Shown here in pieces: positions 1 to 11,062 of a stretch of DNA of 64,000 bases (within the stretch, counting starts at the first letter, position 1; the number at the start of each line of letters is the position of its first letter). The stretch spans positions 4,846,236 to 4,910,235 of the forward strand of contig CM068315.1 of the NCBI GenBank assembly GCA_034766995.1, written 5' to 3'. The notes beneath the pieces were generated by a model. It searched no databases and had not been told where the DNA came from. It saw only the letters and a program-made list of their open reading frames with translations. The translations under genes were made by a program, and so were the position numbers. This stretch comes from Acanthacorydalis orientalis. Taxonomy: Eukaryota; Arthropoda; Insecta; Megaloptera; Corydalidae.

Positions 1-628
1 TATTGTAGTTTTATTGTTTAGAATTTGAAGTACTTTTTGAATTTGTTTAGTGATCTTATTTATATTAATTACTTAAATATATTGATATGTTAGAAATTAT
101 TATATTTTTCAGACTTATATTCTAATGATACATCTTCTTTGTATGCGTGCTAAACTTGATAAATTTACTTAAAAATTTTATATCTTAAAAAAAATTTCAT
201 TTTTTAATAAAATATATTCACTTAAAAATATTAACATTTACGTGTATAAGGTGATTTTAATTATACACTTAATTATTTTTTTATTATTCATTATATTAAA
301 AAACAGATTTTATAATATGAATGTAATGTTGATAAAAATCTACTCTCTTCATCCGATTTGCAAATTTTATAAACGTAAAAATCTTTCCCGATGTTTTATA
401 AAATAGATTACTAAATAGATTGTATGTTGAAAATAAAATACAAAATATAATTATGCATGTATTTATAACATTTATATGTTCGAAAACGGTTCCAAAAATT
501 CAAATTGTAGTCTGTTAATAAGAAATCGCTTAAATGAAATTCACATAATTTATTAGTAATAAGAAATAGAAAGTTTTATAAACATTTCTAGTAAAATAAG
601 TAAAATATAGGTATAATACACTTCTTAT
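1..628. other. AT-rich unique sequence, no gene seen
   Basis: Strongly AT-rich DNA with frequent stops in all frames. I see no transposase motif, RNA gene or clear repeat before the TA array that starts at 629. Confidence 0.6.
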
Positions 629-649
629 GTATATATATATATATATATA

Positions 650-687
<38 letters not shown>

Positions 688-783
688 ATATATATATATG
701 TATATCTATATATATAATTTATATATATATATATAATTTATATATATATATATATATAAATTAGATATATATATATATATATT
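629..783. repeat. Compound (TA)n microsatellite
   Basis: About 155 bp of TA dinucleotides with short interruptions (ATTTATATA, TCTATA). The interruptions recur, so the array has grown partly by copying larger blocks. Confidence 0.95.
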
Positions 784-789
784 TTAGTA

Positions 790-850
790 TATACAAGGGA
801 CGCCTGAACCCTTTCTCGCTACGTTCACCCAACTCCGGGAACGATCTAAT
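790..850. other. GC-rich patch, possible tail of dispersed repeat
   Basis: A GC-rich island of about 60 bp between TA arrays. Read on the minus strand it has CCCGGAGTT, then GTAGCGAGAAAGGG. This resembles the G-rich tails of the dispersed repeats at 17850 and 37490 (GCGAAGCGAG, CCCGGAGTT). The matches are short, so membership in the family is only a suggestion. Confidence 0.35.
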
Positions 851-943
851 AGGTTCATTGATAAAATATGTTGAAATTACTATTTTTAATAAAGTAGATT
901 AATTAGTATAAAACTTAATATATTATATACTATAAAACTATAA

Positions 944-948
<5 letters not shown>

Positions 949-980
<32 letters not shown>
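949..980. repeat. (TA)n microsatellite
   Basis: Pure TA run of about 32 bp. Confidence 0.95.
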
Positions 981-981
<1 letters not shown>

Positions 982-1202
982 TATAATATATATTTATAAG
1001 TATTTGGGAAGTACATTTTTCATAGATAGAATATAATTCGTTTCTTTCAAAACAAGTTAATTCAGTTTTCAACTTCAAGACAAATCACTTTTGAATGTGG
1101 CCAATTACGTTATCCATCGAATATTCATTCAAGAATATTGATTATATGTAATATGTACTTGACAAATTTTCTTAGGATACGTCTATATCTGTATATAGAT
1201 AC

Positions 1203-1249
1203 GTACATACATATATATACATACATACATACATACATACATACATACA

Positions 1250-1303
<54 letters not shown>
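1203..1303. repeat. (TACA)n plus (TA)n microsatellite
   Basis: About 16 tetranucleotide TACA units followed by a TA tract. Open frames reading YVCMYVCM or IYIYIY through here come from the repeat and are not protein evidence. Confidence 0.95.
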
Positions 1304-1305
<2 letters not shown>

Positions 1306-1339
1306 GTGTAGGTGTGTGTATATACATATATTCATATGC

Positions 1340-1620
1340 ATACATATTCGGGGAGAGCTCATATCGTTGAGGTAAACCGATGTAGAGCGACTTTCGTAAC
1401 TATTAATCACACTCACTCAAATTTCTCTGTGATCGATGAATACGGTCAACGTCGCCCCCTATTTCATAGCTTGTTAAACTTTCAACAGTTTCAAGGTCAA
1501 ATGCGTGTAACGAACTCGTACGACGGCCCCCATTTTATTTAATTATATTAGTACCCGTAAATGACTTGTACTTGTACAGAACGATAGCTTAATTCTACAT
1601 AGTCGTTGCGTGAAAAACGT
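1340..1620. other. GC-richer island, possible conserved non-coding DNA
   Basis: Base composition is much more balanced than in the flanks and several CpGs are kept, for example around GTCAACGTCGCCCCC and CGTACGACGGCCCCC. A short open frame crosses it on the plus strand, but no family is recognisable and the frame begins in microsatellite. It could be an enhancer, an untranslated exon or simply slowly decaying sequence. Confidence 0.3.
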
Positions 1621-1961
1621 TTTTTTTATATAGGATTAGGTAATTGATTAATTTGATATGTTTAATCGGATCAATCTCTGTGAAAATATAGTTGACTCGT
1701 TGAAAAATCGCGATTTCTCGTTTTAATTTTTAATTTGAAACGATATCATCTACAGGGTGCGATAAACAGATTTTGTATGTGTTATAGAGTTGTTTGTGAA
1801 TTTCATAACTTCTTTGCTTGACGTTTAATTTTACCTGTTTATTCTATAGAATCAAGAAGTAAATTTCATAGTTTTTTATTTTATCAAATTCATTATATGA
1901 AATATTTTATCGAAAAAAATGTAACTGAGATAATAAAAAGACTGAGATTTTTGTGTAAATA

Positions 1962-2244
1962 TTAGGTCGGTGCAAACATAATTGCATTTTTTATTATTTT
2001 AAGTTTGGCGGCGATTTTTCTAGTTATCATTATCTTTTGTTATAGTCATATGATACATCAATGTAAACAAATAAATTAGCACTACTGATTTCAACCTATG
2101 TCTATTGTTTTCATTGTTTTGTATTGTAATAAATAAACTTGTTTCCCGTTGGGAGAAATGAGTGCAGGCCAATAATCTTTATTTTGATTAATAAATAACT
2201 TACACGATATTCTTTTTCATTTATAATTAGCACCCCCCCCCAAC
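1962..2244 (+). mobile_element. Mariner internal-deletion derivative (cecropia/Hsmar1-like ends)
   Basis: The left end TTAGGTCGGTGCAAACATAA is a diverged copy of the cecropia-type mariner terminal repeat (Hsmar1 is the best known member). The 5' untranslated stretch that follows (TTTGGCGGCGATTTTTCTAG, then TTATCTTTTGTTATAGTCAT) matches that of the longer element at 11063. The sequence then jumps to the last transposase codons (a cysteine, Phe-Pro-Leu-Gly-Glu and so on, around 2145-2165), so nearly the whole gene is deleted. The right end is weak: TAATTAGCACC, a run of nine C, then AAC before TA. It looks like the terminal repeat with a C-tract expansion inside it. The element is non-autonomous and about 280 bp long. 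Confidence 0.7.
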
Positions 2245-2249
2245 TATTA

Positions 2250-3464
2250 TTTACAATAAGAAAACTTGAAATTTGAGCGAAAATTCGTTGTTTTATTTCA
2301 ACTTAAATTATTGCATCCTTGCTGTAAAATCCTGTATTTTCGACAAAGAAAAATAGACATGCCTGCATATAATTTTGTAGCTTCTATGGATTTTTAATAA
2401 TTTTCAATCTTAAAATATAAAAATAAAAACATTTCATTATGTTAAAATTTTCATAAAATAATGTGTTAGTAATATAAGATTGTTTTTATCATTGCTGAGT
2501 TTCATAAGTAGAATAGATTGTCAAGATAAGAGATAATTGAACAGATTTTGAACTTTGTTTCAAATGGTTGAACCTAAATCAAATCCGTAAGATCTGAAAA
2601 CGATGTGTAAAATCCTGTTACTTTATATAGAATCAAGTTTCCTAAGTTCTATATATAGAAAATACAACCTTTGTAAAGAAAAATCTAAAATACTCGCACA
2701 TTTCAACTTTTTCACAGTCATTTTATTTCGGATCTCGTAATAAGTGTCTCTTTTCTTCATTGTATTCTATCATGTTATCGCGTCAAATTGAAAACCTATG
2801 TTTGTGGAGAATTATCTAGTATATTCTACTCGTTCTCCTATTTACAATTGAAGTGTCCTATTTCTTTCCAAATCGTACACCCGCACAATCTTCCAGCATA
2901 CTGTTAACGTACATTCGTAGGAGTAACGATTGAAAAAAATTGTCAAGAAACGGCGTTTAAATACACATTCCAATGAGACCGGGATATTTCATAATGGGAC
3001 ATTTTTAAAGCTCCATCGATCGTGCTGTTATTTTTTTTATTTACACTATCGCCGCTACATGATATATTTCATTGAAAGCTATACAGAAAAGTGATTTATT
3101 TTAAAATTGGTTGGAGCGTATGTAGTTCAATAAACGTAACTGACGATAACTGAACAGAGTGCACCGTACAGTGGAACAAACGTCACGTCTCTGTTCTTCC
3201 ATCCGTTCGAATACAGTTCGCTTCACGCATTTATTTTTCCATAATAAATTACGTATTGGCAACAATTTTAAGAAAATAAATTACTTGTTTGGAAAAGTGT
3301 AATTGGATTTTATTTTAAGTTCGTGTGTGGTTTAGAGATAGAGGGATGCGTTCCTTTTTCCCGTACGGAAATTTTTAAATCGTCACATTTGAATGACTGC
3401 GGATATGTTTTTAACAGATTTCACGTTCAGTTCTAGTGACACGGTCGTTAGTTGTGAAAAATAC

Positions 3465-3465
<1 letters not shown>
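2250..3465. other. Intergenic; balanced-composition tract 2860-3440
   Basis: No gene recognised. From about 2860 to 3440 the sequence is less AT-rich and carries CpG-containing words (CGATCGTGC, CGCCGCTAC, CACGTCTCTG, TTCGCTTCACGC). That is unlike the neutral AT background and could mark regulatory DNA. Confidence 0.3.

Positions 3466-3467
<2 letters not shown>

Positions 3468-3510
<43 letters not shown>
3468..3510. repeat. (TA)n microsatellite
   Basis: Pure TA run of about 43 bp. The following 530 bp to the next TA array are plain AT-rich DNA. Confidence 0.95.
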
Positions 3511-3512
<2 letters not shown>

Positions 3513-4040
3513 CTTTTTATCTCTTCATGTTGTTTTTTTTATTAATTTTCATGCAATTTATAACGTTTCGTGTGAACTTTCAATGGATTTGGGGCATAGA
3601 ATATAAATTGTTAGCATATTGGTTCGAATGGTGTTATGTAAAACAATAACTTTTTTTTAATATGAGTTGTTTATTTTGCATGCGTTTGAAAGTAAATTGA
3701 TTTTTTGTTATGTTTTGGATAGACTGATTAATATTTCTGTATACAAGTATAAATAAACATTTTGAATAATTGAATATATTTTTAGAATTACTTTTTCAGT
3801 TTAATAATTTTGAAACTTAATTAAATGTTAACAACTTATAATACGGTATTAAATTTCGAAGTCTTGAACAATATTGTATGAAAATAATAATTGATCTTGT
3901 TTGGAATTATAATAGATTCACTTATTAAAGAATACTGTGAAGATTAAAAATCGTTAATACATTTTTTTAACTTCAATATGATATTATGTTTAAAAGATGA
4001 ATATATTTCATATAATAATATTAATTTGGAAACATTAGAA

Positions 4041-4044
<4 letters not shown>

Positions 4045-4098
<54 letters not shown>
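4045..4098. repeat. (TA)n microsatellite abutting a MITE
   Basis: Pure TA run of about 54 bp that ends directly at the left end of the inverted-repeat element at 4097. Confidence 0.95.
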
Positions 4099-4100
<2 letters not shown>

Positions 4101-4285
4101 TGAATCAATTTAGGCTTCTACATGAAAGTATTAAGAGGGGGCTCAAGGATTAAGAAAAGTTATATTTTATTTAGTATTTTAGTTCAATTTAATATTAAAA
4201 TACTAAATTGGGAATAATATGATTTTTTTAATTTTTGAGTTATTTTTAATACTTTTGTGTGGAATTTTAAGTTGAATCATATACA
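4097..4285. mobile_element. Small MITE with imperfect terminal inverted repeats, copy 1
   Basis: The left end reads AGGTGAATCAATTTAGGC then TTCTACATGAAAGTATTAA. The reverse complement of the right end reads ATATGATTCAACTTAAAA then TTCCACACAAAAGTATTAA, so the arms pair over about 40 bp. The middle has its own imperfect palindrome around TAGTATTTTAG and CTAAATTG. A second copy lies at 49735-49945, so this is a family and not a chance hairpin. There is no coding capacity. The TTTAGGCTTCTACATGAAA core faintly resembles irritans-type mariner ends (TTAGG...ACATATGAAAT), which suggests but does not prove a Tc1/mariner parent. TA arrays sit on both sides. Confidence 0.65.
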
Positions 4286-4338
4286 TATATATATATATAT
4301 ATATATACTCGTATATATATATATATATATGTGTGTGT
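4281..4338. repeat. (TA)n/(TG)n microsatellite
   Basis: TA run interrupted by ACTCG, ending in a short GTGTGTGT tract. Confidence 0.9.
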
Positions 4339-4635
4339 ACAGGTATTCTTTGAATATTTAAAACATTGATAATAAGTGTTTTATAAATATAATATGGTAA
4401 AATGAGATTCTGAGAAATTACGAACGTTGATTCTGATGAGTAATTGTTATTTGCTTCAATGAAAAAGACTTAAATACTAAAATTAAAATATTTATTAACA
4501 TATTGTTGATTGTATGCTATCAAATGTATATAAACTTAATCCCACACAGTTTCAGAAAATATGTAAAAGTGTATACATATATTCAAAGCAATGTACAGGT
4601 TTTTTTTAAGTATATCTCTCTATAAATAAAAATTG

Positions 4636-5165
4636 GTCCTCTGGGATGTTGACTTATATTTGTGTTCTGATTGATTGATATCAGTCACATTATCATTGAA
4701 ATAGTAAGTATTTCTCGAATAACATTAGATACTATTGGTGTTAATGAAATACCTTTTGTTAGGAAACGTTTATAGTTTCCAGTATGATTGGCGTTTACTA
4801 TGACAATTAATGGATCACAACACCAGAGTTTTGACAAAACTAGTACAATTTTTACTCATGGATAATTGAATGTAACTCTCTCATTGTGTTCAAAGAAAAA
4901 AGTATACAATTTTAATATAAAATCAATAAGAAATTTATTCTAAATTTGGGTAAAAAAACTTTAGGGTAAAAAAATGTTACATATTTAAACATTGTGTTTT
5001 GTTACGTTAATTTTTATAAAATTTTCCAATAAAAATGTTAAAACTTACATTTTATGCGGATTACTTATGTGTATAATTAATTAATTTTCATTAACCCAAC
5101 CCCCTTCGCCAATCCCCTCCTCGGGATTTGGCGAGCACAGCTAGCAGGAGGCGATTCTCACTAGT
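4636..5165 (+). repeat. Dispersed promoter-like repeat, copy 1
   Basis: Begins with TTGACTTATATTTGTGTTC and the unit CTGATTGATTGATATC then AGTCACATT at about 4668-4690, a diverged form of the ATTGGTTGAT...CACGTG unit seen in the other copies. Further homology resumes at about 4880 (CTCTCTCATTGTGTTC) and continues through GTAAAAAAATGTTACAT, TTAACATTGTGTTTTGTTACG and CCAATAAAAATGTT. These words recur at 37.3, 45.8 and 50.2 kb. The tail at 5097-5160 is C/G-rich (CCCAACCCCCTTCGCCAATC). Between 4700 and 4880 the copy is poorly alignable and may hold an insertion. There is no coding capacity. Confidence 0.65.
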
Positions 5166-6675
5166 TTTATTAAAAATTAATGAGTATTATTAATGATAAT
5201 ACTGGTAGTAATTTTTGTTGTGATAGGCTTGAAAAAATTCTGCTTATGTCAGGGTACTAAGCAAAATTTGCAAATATATCACGTTTTTCCCCTTCTTTTG
5301 TTTTCAGTAGTTACATGGCATTTTATTCTTGGATATTTTTGTTTTCTAGTACCAATGATTTTCTGTCAAATATATAGCTGTATGTTCCCAGATCGTCCTG
5401 GAGGATTGTCATAAAGAGTACGTCGGCTAAGAGTTGAAGTTCTAGGTTGTAAAGTTTGAACTACATCTTCTAATTTACTATTATTATTCGTACAATTTTT
5501 CGATAGTTGAAGTAAAAAGTTCTTATATTTCGGTTTTCATGTGTGGTTTAGTTTCTTATAAACCGTGAAAGAATTGAACAATGCACAATTTATTGTCCAA
5601 AACGCCACTTTCCTTGTCCACTTGACTGTTTTAGAGAGTATTGAATAATAGAACAAATACTGGTCTACTCTATTCACAATCTTTATGACGTTATTATATT
5701 TATCGATGTCAACCTATTTTTTCATTATAGTTCCATTTTAAACTACTATATACTTGCATTAATTTCCACATTATATTCTGCAGATTGATGCTATATTTAT
5801 GACTGATCATTACTAAATGAAGGATCCAAAAAAAGTATATAATATTGTAGGCTAAAAATAACTTTTATATATATATATATATACATACATTAGACACTTA
5901 TTTAATTTGAAAACACAATTCATCACATTTAGCTCAAATCTCACAATGTTTATTTTTCATATGATAAAACGTAGCATCTAGAAGAAGTGAATTGTCTTCA
6001 ACGTTTCAAAAACGCAAGACGTTGATTTACATCTCCCGTCAACAATGTGTTAATTGAATGTATTAACAATCCAAACATAAAACGGAATTTACATGGAATA
6101 AATATATATTTGAATAAATGTCATCCCCTATGAATTTATGAAAGGACTGAACTAATGATTTTTTTTAAAAAAAAACTAATTTAAAACTAATTTCTAATAA
6201 AATAGTTTAGTTCTCGTTTACATTAAAAAAATATAAAAAAATGTATTTGGATAAATGACAAACGTATCGAAACTCGATATAAAGAAACATTTGAATCTAA
6301 CAAATAGACATTTAACTCTGTGGACGTTCGTTGTGACAATATCTCAACACATACGTTGTGCTGTCGGTCAGTCGTAAAGTTTTGTCCCCGGGAGTCCATC
6401 GAGTCGTACGGCGTAGCGAGCGGAAATTGTGATCGGTTAGAAAGCTTTCCGCGCACATAAATACATCTACAAAGTATTTTACACTGATCTCGACAATTTC
6501 CCAAGAGGTGGATGATAAACGATGCGGACTAAGTTAATCCTGAAAAATATCATACGGAACTCGGCTAACAGATTTTTATATTTATTTAGTCGACGATCCT
6601 ATGCGACGAGTTTTCTGACATTTTTTTAATAAATTGTGATTGATACAAATTTAACGACAATTGTTGTCCAATAAC
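5166..6675. other. Intergenic, no supported gene
   Basis: A 73-codon plus-strand frame at 5193-5414 encodes a hydrophobic peptide (two Leu/Val/Phe-rich stretches) with no recognisable family, promoter or splice context, so I do not call it. A short TA array lies at 5869-5891. Around 6300-6540 the composition is more balanced (CGGTCAGTCGTAAAG, GAGTCGTACGGCGTAGCGAG), a possible regulatory island. Confidence 0.4.
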
Positions 6676-6686
6676 TTATATATATA

Positions 6687-6726
<40 letters not shown>
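6676..6726. repeat. (TA)n microsatellite
   Basis: TA run with one TGTG interruption. Confidence 0.95.
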
Positions 6727-6727
<1 letters not shown>

Positions 6728-6844
6728 GTACGTAAATACTATTTAAGAAATATCAAATAACTAACTGTGAATTACAAGCCCTCATTTCTGCTTCGTCGCT
6801 TATAAAATATGACCATTTTAAAAGGTACTATGGTAGAATGAAAA

Positions 6845-7345
6845 GATTCCGCCCTATGAGAGAAGGCAACAAAAGATTGGGCGTCCACTTTTCATCGCCA
6901 GTAATAATTCTATTCAGAAATGGATTATTTTGCAATAGGTATGGATGAGAAGTGCAAATGTTTAAAAGTTTCTTTCAATTAACGACTGATAACTCTTGCT
7001 CACTGACCCAGCTTAGAAATCTTACCAATCATTTTCAAGTGTCAATAAATAGTTGAATAAGTTGATTTGAGCTTCTTGGATAATTCTTCTACTGTTGAAC
7101 AAGGAGTTAGTTCCAGTAGTGTTTGCAGGAGCTCATTATCAAACTCTTGAGGACGTCCTGAACTTTCCTTATCTTCAAGTATATAATTTGCGGACCGAAA
7201 TTGTTGACACTATCTTTTTCCTTGGCTAAAACTAATAGCATCTTAACCATACATTTTTCACAATTTTTTCACCGCAGATATAGCATTGTTGCCATGACGA
7301 AACTCTCAAAGTAAAATATGCCTAATATGCTTTTTTAACACTTTT
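6845..7345 (-). pseudogene. Mariner transposase relic, irritans-like, N-terminal half
   Basis: Read on the minus strand, broken frames give in order: a helix-turn-helix region with YG.DAISF and CQQFRSANYILEDKESSGRP, then QEFDNELLQTLLEL, STVEELSKKL and HLKMIGKISKLG. A different frame follows with PYLLQNNPFLNRIITGDEKW. The last motif holds the first catalytic Asp of the mariner DDE domain (codon at about 6893-6895). The order and spacing match mariner transposases of about 345 residues, so roughly the first half is present. Frameshifts and stops interrupt it and the catalytic C-terminus is missing beyond about 6845. I cannot see clear terminal repeats. The Tc1/mariner superfamily is certain; the irritans assignment is a judgement from the N-terminal motifs. 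Confidence 0.75.
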
Positions 7346-7409
7346 ATGATAAATAATATTTTTTCTTGTAAATTTTCGTGATCACTTTTAATTTTCCACG
7401 ATATCCCTA

Positions 7410-7497
7410 GTACTCCTCAACCGTATATTTTCTATATAAGGTCTTAGATATTCCTTATACAATCCATCTAAGAGTCATAACCCTTATATGGACACCT

Positions 7498-7545
<48 letters not shown>

Positions 7546-7708
7546 ACCTTATATTAATCTTATAAGGCATATAAAGTAACGTTAACTGATCCTTATATTC
7601 CTTATGTTAAGGTATATATAAGGTGCTTATATAAGGATACTGATTCTTAAATAGATTGTATAAGGAATATCTAAAACCTTATATGGAAGATATAATGTTG
7701 AGGTGTAC
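7410..7708. mobile_element. 299 bp palindromic MITE with ~100 bp inverted arms
   Basis: The ends are GTACTCCTCAAC and GTTGAGGTGTAC, flanked by TA on both sides (7408-7409 and 7709-7710), so a TA target-site duplication is likely. The inverted arms pair over about 100 bp with roughly 85-90% identity by eye: left TAAGGTCTTAGATATTCCTT, right (reverse complement) TAAGGTTTTAGATATTCCTT, followed in both by ATACAATC. Inside are repeated CCTTATA/TATAAGG words and a TA array (about 7498-7542). There is no coding capacity. TA target choice suits a Tc1/mariner-type mobiliser but the ends match none of the other elements in this window. RNA read through it would form a long stem. Confidence 0.8.
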
Positions 7709-7710
7709 TA

Positions 7711-8490
7711 GAGATGATTGAGAAAATATTACTTACAGTTGAACAGCATATGAATCTGATACGTTATTACAAATATTGCATCATTCATTCTTACGTATAT
7801 GAAAATAACGCATTATTTATGGGATAACCAAATATATAGCAATATGTTATAAAAAAATACAGAAATACTCATTCTACCGAATTAAAAAGTCGATTTATAA
7901 TCGAACTTTCAACGTATCATTAATTTATCATTACTTGATTTATTAATTTTTCATTTCTATTGATTCTGGTTTATATGTAAAGTTATTACAATCGTATATC
8001 TGATATCATTATATTACCATCAGTTTCAGTATCAAAATTTTAAAAATCGACGAATTTATCTCAAATGGTTTTGTATTAAAAAATATTATTTTGAGGTTTT
8101 GTGTCGTTTACATTACAGAATCAGACAAAAATTATCAATAATGTGAAATGAAAATGAACTAATATTATATCACAATATATTTACAAAATGGTCATATTTA
8201 TGTAAAAATTAATCCTTTTTTGAATAAAATAAAATAAAAATATCTTATAACGATTCCATTCAACTTTAATGAATATGATTTAACTGCAAGATGGGTAAAA
8301 TTTCTATTAAAATAACTGTAATGAAAATATAATTCGATATTTTTATGTGAGACTCCGTTGATGTGTTGTCTCCGTTCTTTCGAATCGTTTGAGTTTCGGT
8401 TTTGGACTATTAGTTTTGCCATCTTTGCTATTTCCAAGTGGATTTTAGATAGTTTGAATTATTTATTGAAAAGTATAAATTTACCAAAAC
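7711..8490. other. Intergenic, nothing recognised
   Basis: AT-rich DNA. A 79-codon minus-strand frame at 8198-8437 has no recognisable domain. Confidence 0.5.
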
Positions 8491-8492
8491 TA

Positions 8493-9043
8493 TTAGGTTG
8501 GTAGAAAAATAATTGCAGTTTATGACCTTTAAATTAATATACATTTTAAGCTTTTTTGATTTCCCTAGCTGTTTTAAGTAGTCCAGAACTGTTCTATGAC
8601 TAACAACTTACTTTTGTATACTTTCCTGAATTATTGCATATGGTTATGATTCAATTAAAGTCTTCAGTTGGTCGTTATGAACTAAGGAAGGACGCCCACG
8701 ACCTTCTTCATCTTGAAAGATCTTGTCCTCAGCATGAAATTTTTGGAAACACCATTGTACTGTACGTTCCTTATTAGTACCCACACCAAAAGCATCGTTT
8801 AGTTTACGAACAATTTCTGCTACTTTGTCATCCATCTTGAACTTATACAAAAAATTACTATTATTTTCTCCTTTTCCAAATTTAATTCAATACCTCAATT
8901 TAAAGTAAAATTAATAATAAAATCAAAATACAGACCGAAAAATTAACTTTAAAATGATATTACGAATACGATAAAATACTTTCATTGAAAAAATTGAGGT
9001 TAGAATTCAGAAAAAAAATCGCAATAACTTTTCTACCATCCTA
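8493..9043 (-). mobile_element. Mariner derivative carrying only a DNA-binding domain, copy 1
   Basis: The ends TTAGGTTGGTAGAAAAATAA (8493) and, reversed, CTAGGATGGTAGAAAAGTTA (from about 9043) are mariner-type terminal repeats with AAT(T)GC...TTT continuing inward. The element is about 550 bp against about 1.3 kb for a full mariner. It holds the transposase start and HTH region on the minus strand and then jumps to a short 3' segment (minus strand AAAATGTATATTAATTTAAA) that also ends the copy at 19859-20342. The shared junction shows that an already deleted version was amplified. A third relic lies at 47160-47652. Confidence 0.8.
8644..8850 (-). CDS. Truncated mariner transposase, HTH/DNA-binding part only
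   Basis: An uninterrupted 68-codon frame on the minus strand. It starts MYKFKMDDKVAEIVRKLNDA and includes RTVQWCFQKF, DEEGRGRPS and NDQLKTLIES before a stop. In mariner transposases these motifs form the end of the first helix-turn-helix and the GRP linker that contacts terminal-repeat DNA; the DDE catalytic domain would follow and is absent. The mariner reading frame also continues upstream of this Met (toward about 8880), so the natural start may be earlier. If translated, the product could bind its own terminal repeats without cutting. No promoter evidence is visible, and it may simply be decaying. Confidence 0.55.
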   Translation of the reverse strand: MYKFKMDDKVAEIVRKLNDAFGVGTNKERTVQWCFQKFHAEDKIFQDEEGRGRPSLVHNDQLKTLIES

Positions 9044-9049
9044 GTAGTA

Positions 9050-10584
9050 GCAGAGAACAGAAATTCAAGTAATTCAAAAGGAAATATATTACGAAGAAAA
9101 TATACTACAACAATAGGTTATGAAACAAATCTGTATAGCTATATATTCTAACCATTTTAAAAAGGTTTTTGTGTTTAAAAAATAATCTATATTTTATTTA
9201 TCTTGCTCGAAAGTTATTATCCATAAATTAGAACCAGATTGTAATCTTTAAATAATACTAATGAAAAATTTCTAATAAGAACCAGTATTGTTATAGTATA
9301 TTTAAGAATAGTTCCATTGTGTAATACAAAATGCTAGTCGACTACTAACGTGATAGATATGTTGTCTTTTTATGAGATATACTACTTGTGTGCTAGTCTA
9401 TCTCGTAGTGTAAGCCTGTATAAGATTTCTGTATCTCTTTGCAGTATAGCATATAGGTACATTTATGTTCTAAATCAGTTCAAATTTATTGAAAGTATCA
9501 TCAAAGGTTTCAATTAATGAAAAACTAAAATATAATATATTCTATCATATTTTGTTCAAAAATATTAAACTATATAAGAATCATTATTTTATTTTGACGC
9601 AGCCACTAATTTTATTTCTGCTAGATTTTTATTGAACACATTTAATCATAGACATAATAAATAAAAAATATTAAGAGAAACGCAATATTATTTTGTGTAC
9701 GTCTGTCTCATTTAGAATATAAACAAGTAGAACAAAGATGGAAATACGAAATGTAATGTTTATGAATAATTAACTAATCTTATTTGATATTTGTTTAAAA
9801 GATTAAGTTGGTACATGAAGGTAGATAAGGACAAAGTAATTATCCTTTAATGTGTTAAAGTAGTTACAAAGTACAACAATATCAGAGAAAAGAAACATTT
9901 TTACAAGCGAGATAGTGATATGATATTTCGTTGCTTTCTGTCTTACATAATTTGTATCTTCAATGCTGCGTTTATTCAATTTCTTGTTTTTAGAGAAACA
10001 TTTATATAGTATAAAAAATATAAAATTGTATTTAATATTGACAACGTACAAAAGTGTCATTTCATAATTAATTGTTTATTTTTATTAATATACAAAATTT
10101 TACTAGATTATACTAGATTTACAAACTTCATTTTTACTTCTTACATTGTTTACTTTCGAGAGGAAAATAAATAAAAACGTGACAAGGAATATAAATTGCT
10201 GGTATATATTTCAAAAAGAATAATTACTAGTTTCGTTAAAAGTAAAATAATATGTTTTTTTCTATCTTATTTCAATACTTTATAATATATTTATATAATT
10301 TTCTAGCAGAAATGCTCATTTATAAAGCAATATAATTTATTATAGGAATATTTTAAAGAGAAAAACATTTTTTTTTCGCTGAAACTGTTTAAATATTAAA
10401 AGCTTTTTATTAATGATGGCTGTGAAGAAAAAGTAATAAAGTATCCATTATAATTAGAAATAATTAATAAAATAAGTAGGAATACTATTCATAGCAAATA
10501 AGTTTTAATGTTCATGCTGAAAGTATAAATTCTGCTAGTTTTTATTAAGAGATAAAAGATAAATTGATTACATTAATATTTTTC

Positions 10585-10588
<4 letters not shown>
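9050..10588. other. Intergenic, nothing recognised
   Basis: Plain AT-rich DNA with no recognisable element. Minus-strand frame 9803-10060 (85 codons) is composed of Asn/Lys/Ile/Tyr as expected from AT-rich background. Confidence 0.5.
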
Positions 10589-10615
<27 letters not shown>

Positions 10616-11062
10616 TGACATCAAAAATATATCTTCATAAATATGAATGTATATAAATTATTATTGTTCACTGTAACATTGATTTATGTCACGTTTATTA
10701 CGACGTGTGTATATCTGTATAACGTACATAAATGTAATTGACGACTCGAGAATTACGTTGAATGAAACTTGAACTATTCCGTTAACATGTCGACCCAATT
10801 TATGATAAAATATAGAACCGCAGTTTATTGAACACTTAGAAGGATACATTAAATTTGTCAATAGACCTTTCTGAGAGGAATTGATTGTCATATTCGCTGC
10901 AATATCATTGTGGTAGATAGACTATAAAGTTTCATATTACGATACAATCGCTACTATTATGGCATACAATTAGATTTTTGATGGCCTCCGTACATATATA
11001 AATGCACAAACATATATATGTATATATATACACATACACATATACACATATATAAATTTATA
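10589..11062. other. Short TA array and balanced-composition tract
   Basis: A TA run of about 24 bp at 10590-10613. From about 10670 to 10990 there are CpG-bearing words (GTCACGTTTATTACGACG, TGACGACTCGAGAATTACG), possibly conserved non-coding DNA. TA/CA microsatellite follows at 11010-11050. Confidence 0.3.

Noticed and set aside
1203..1303. Regular repeats considered as a CRISPR-like array
   Set aside because: Tetranucleotide microsatellite with no spacers, in a eukaryotic context.
5193..5414. 73-codon hydrophobic frame that could be a small membrane protein
   Set aside because: No family, no splice or promoter support, and composition fits AT-rich background. Not called as a gene.
6223..6504. 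93-codon minus-strand frame in a balanced tract
   Set aside because: No recognisable domain; open by chance or part of non-coding conserved DNA.
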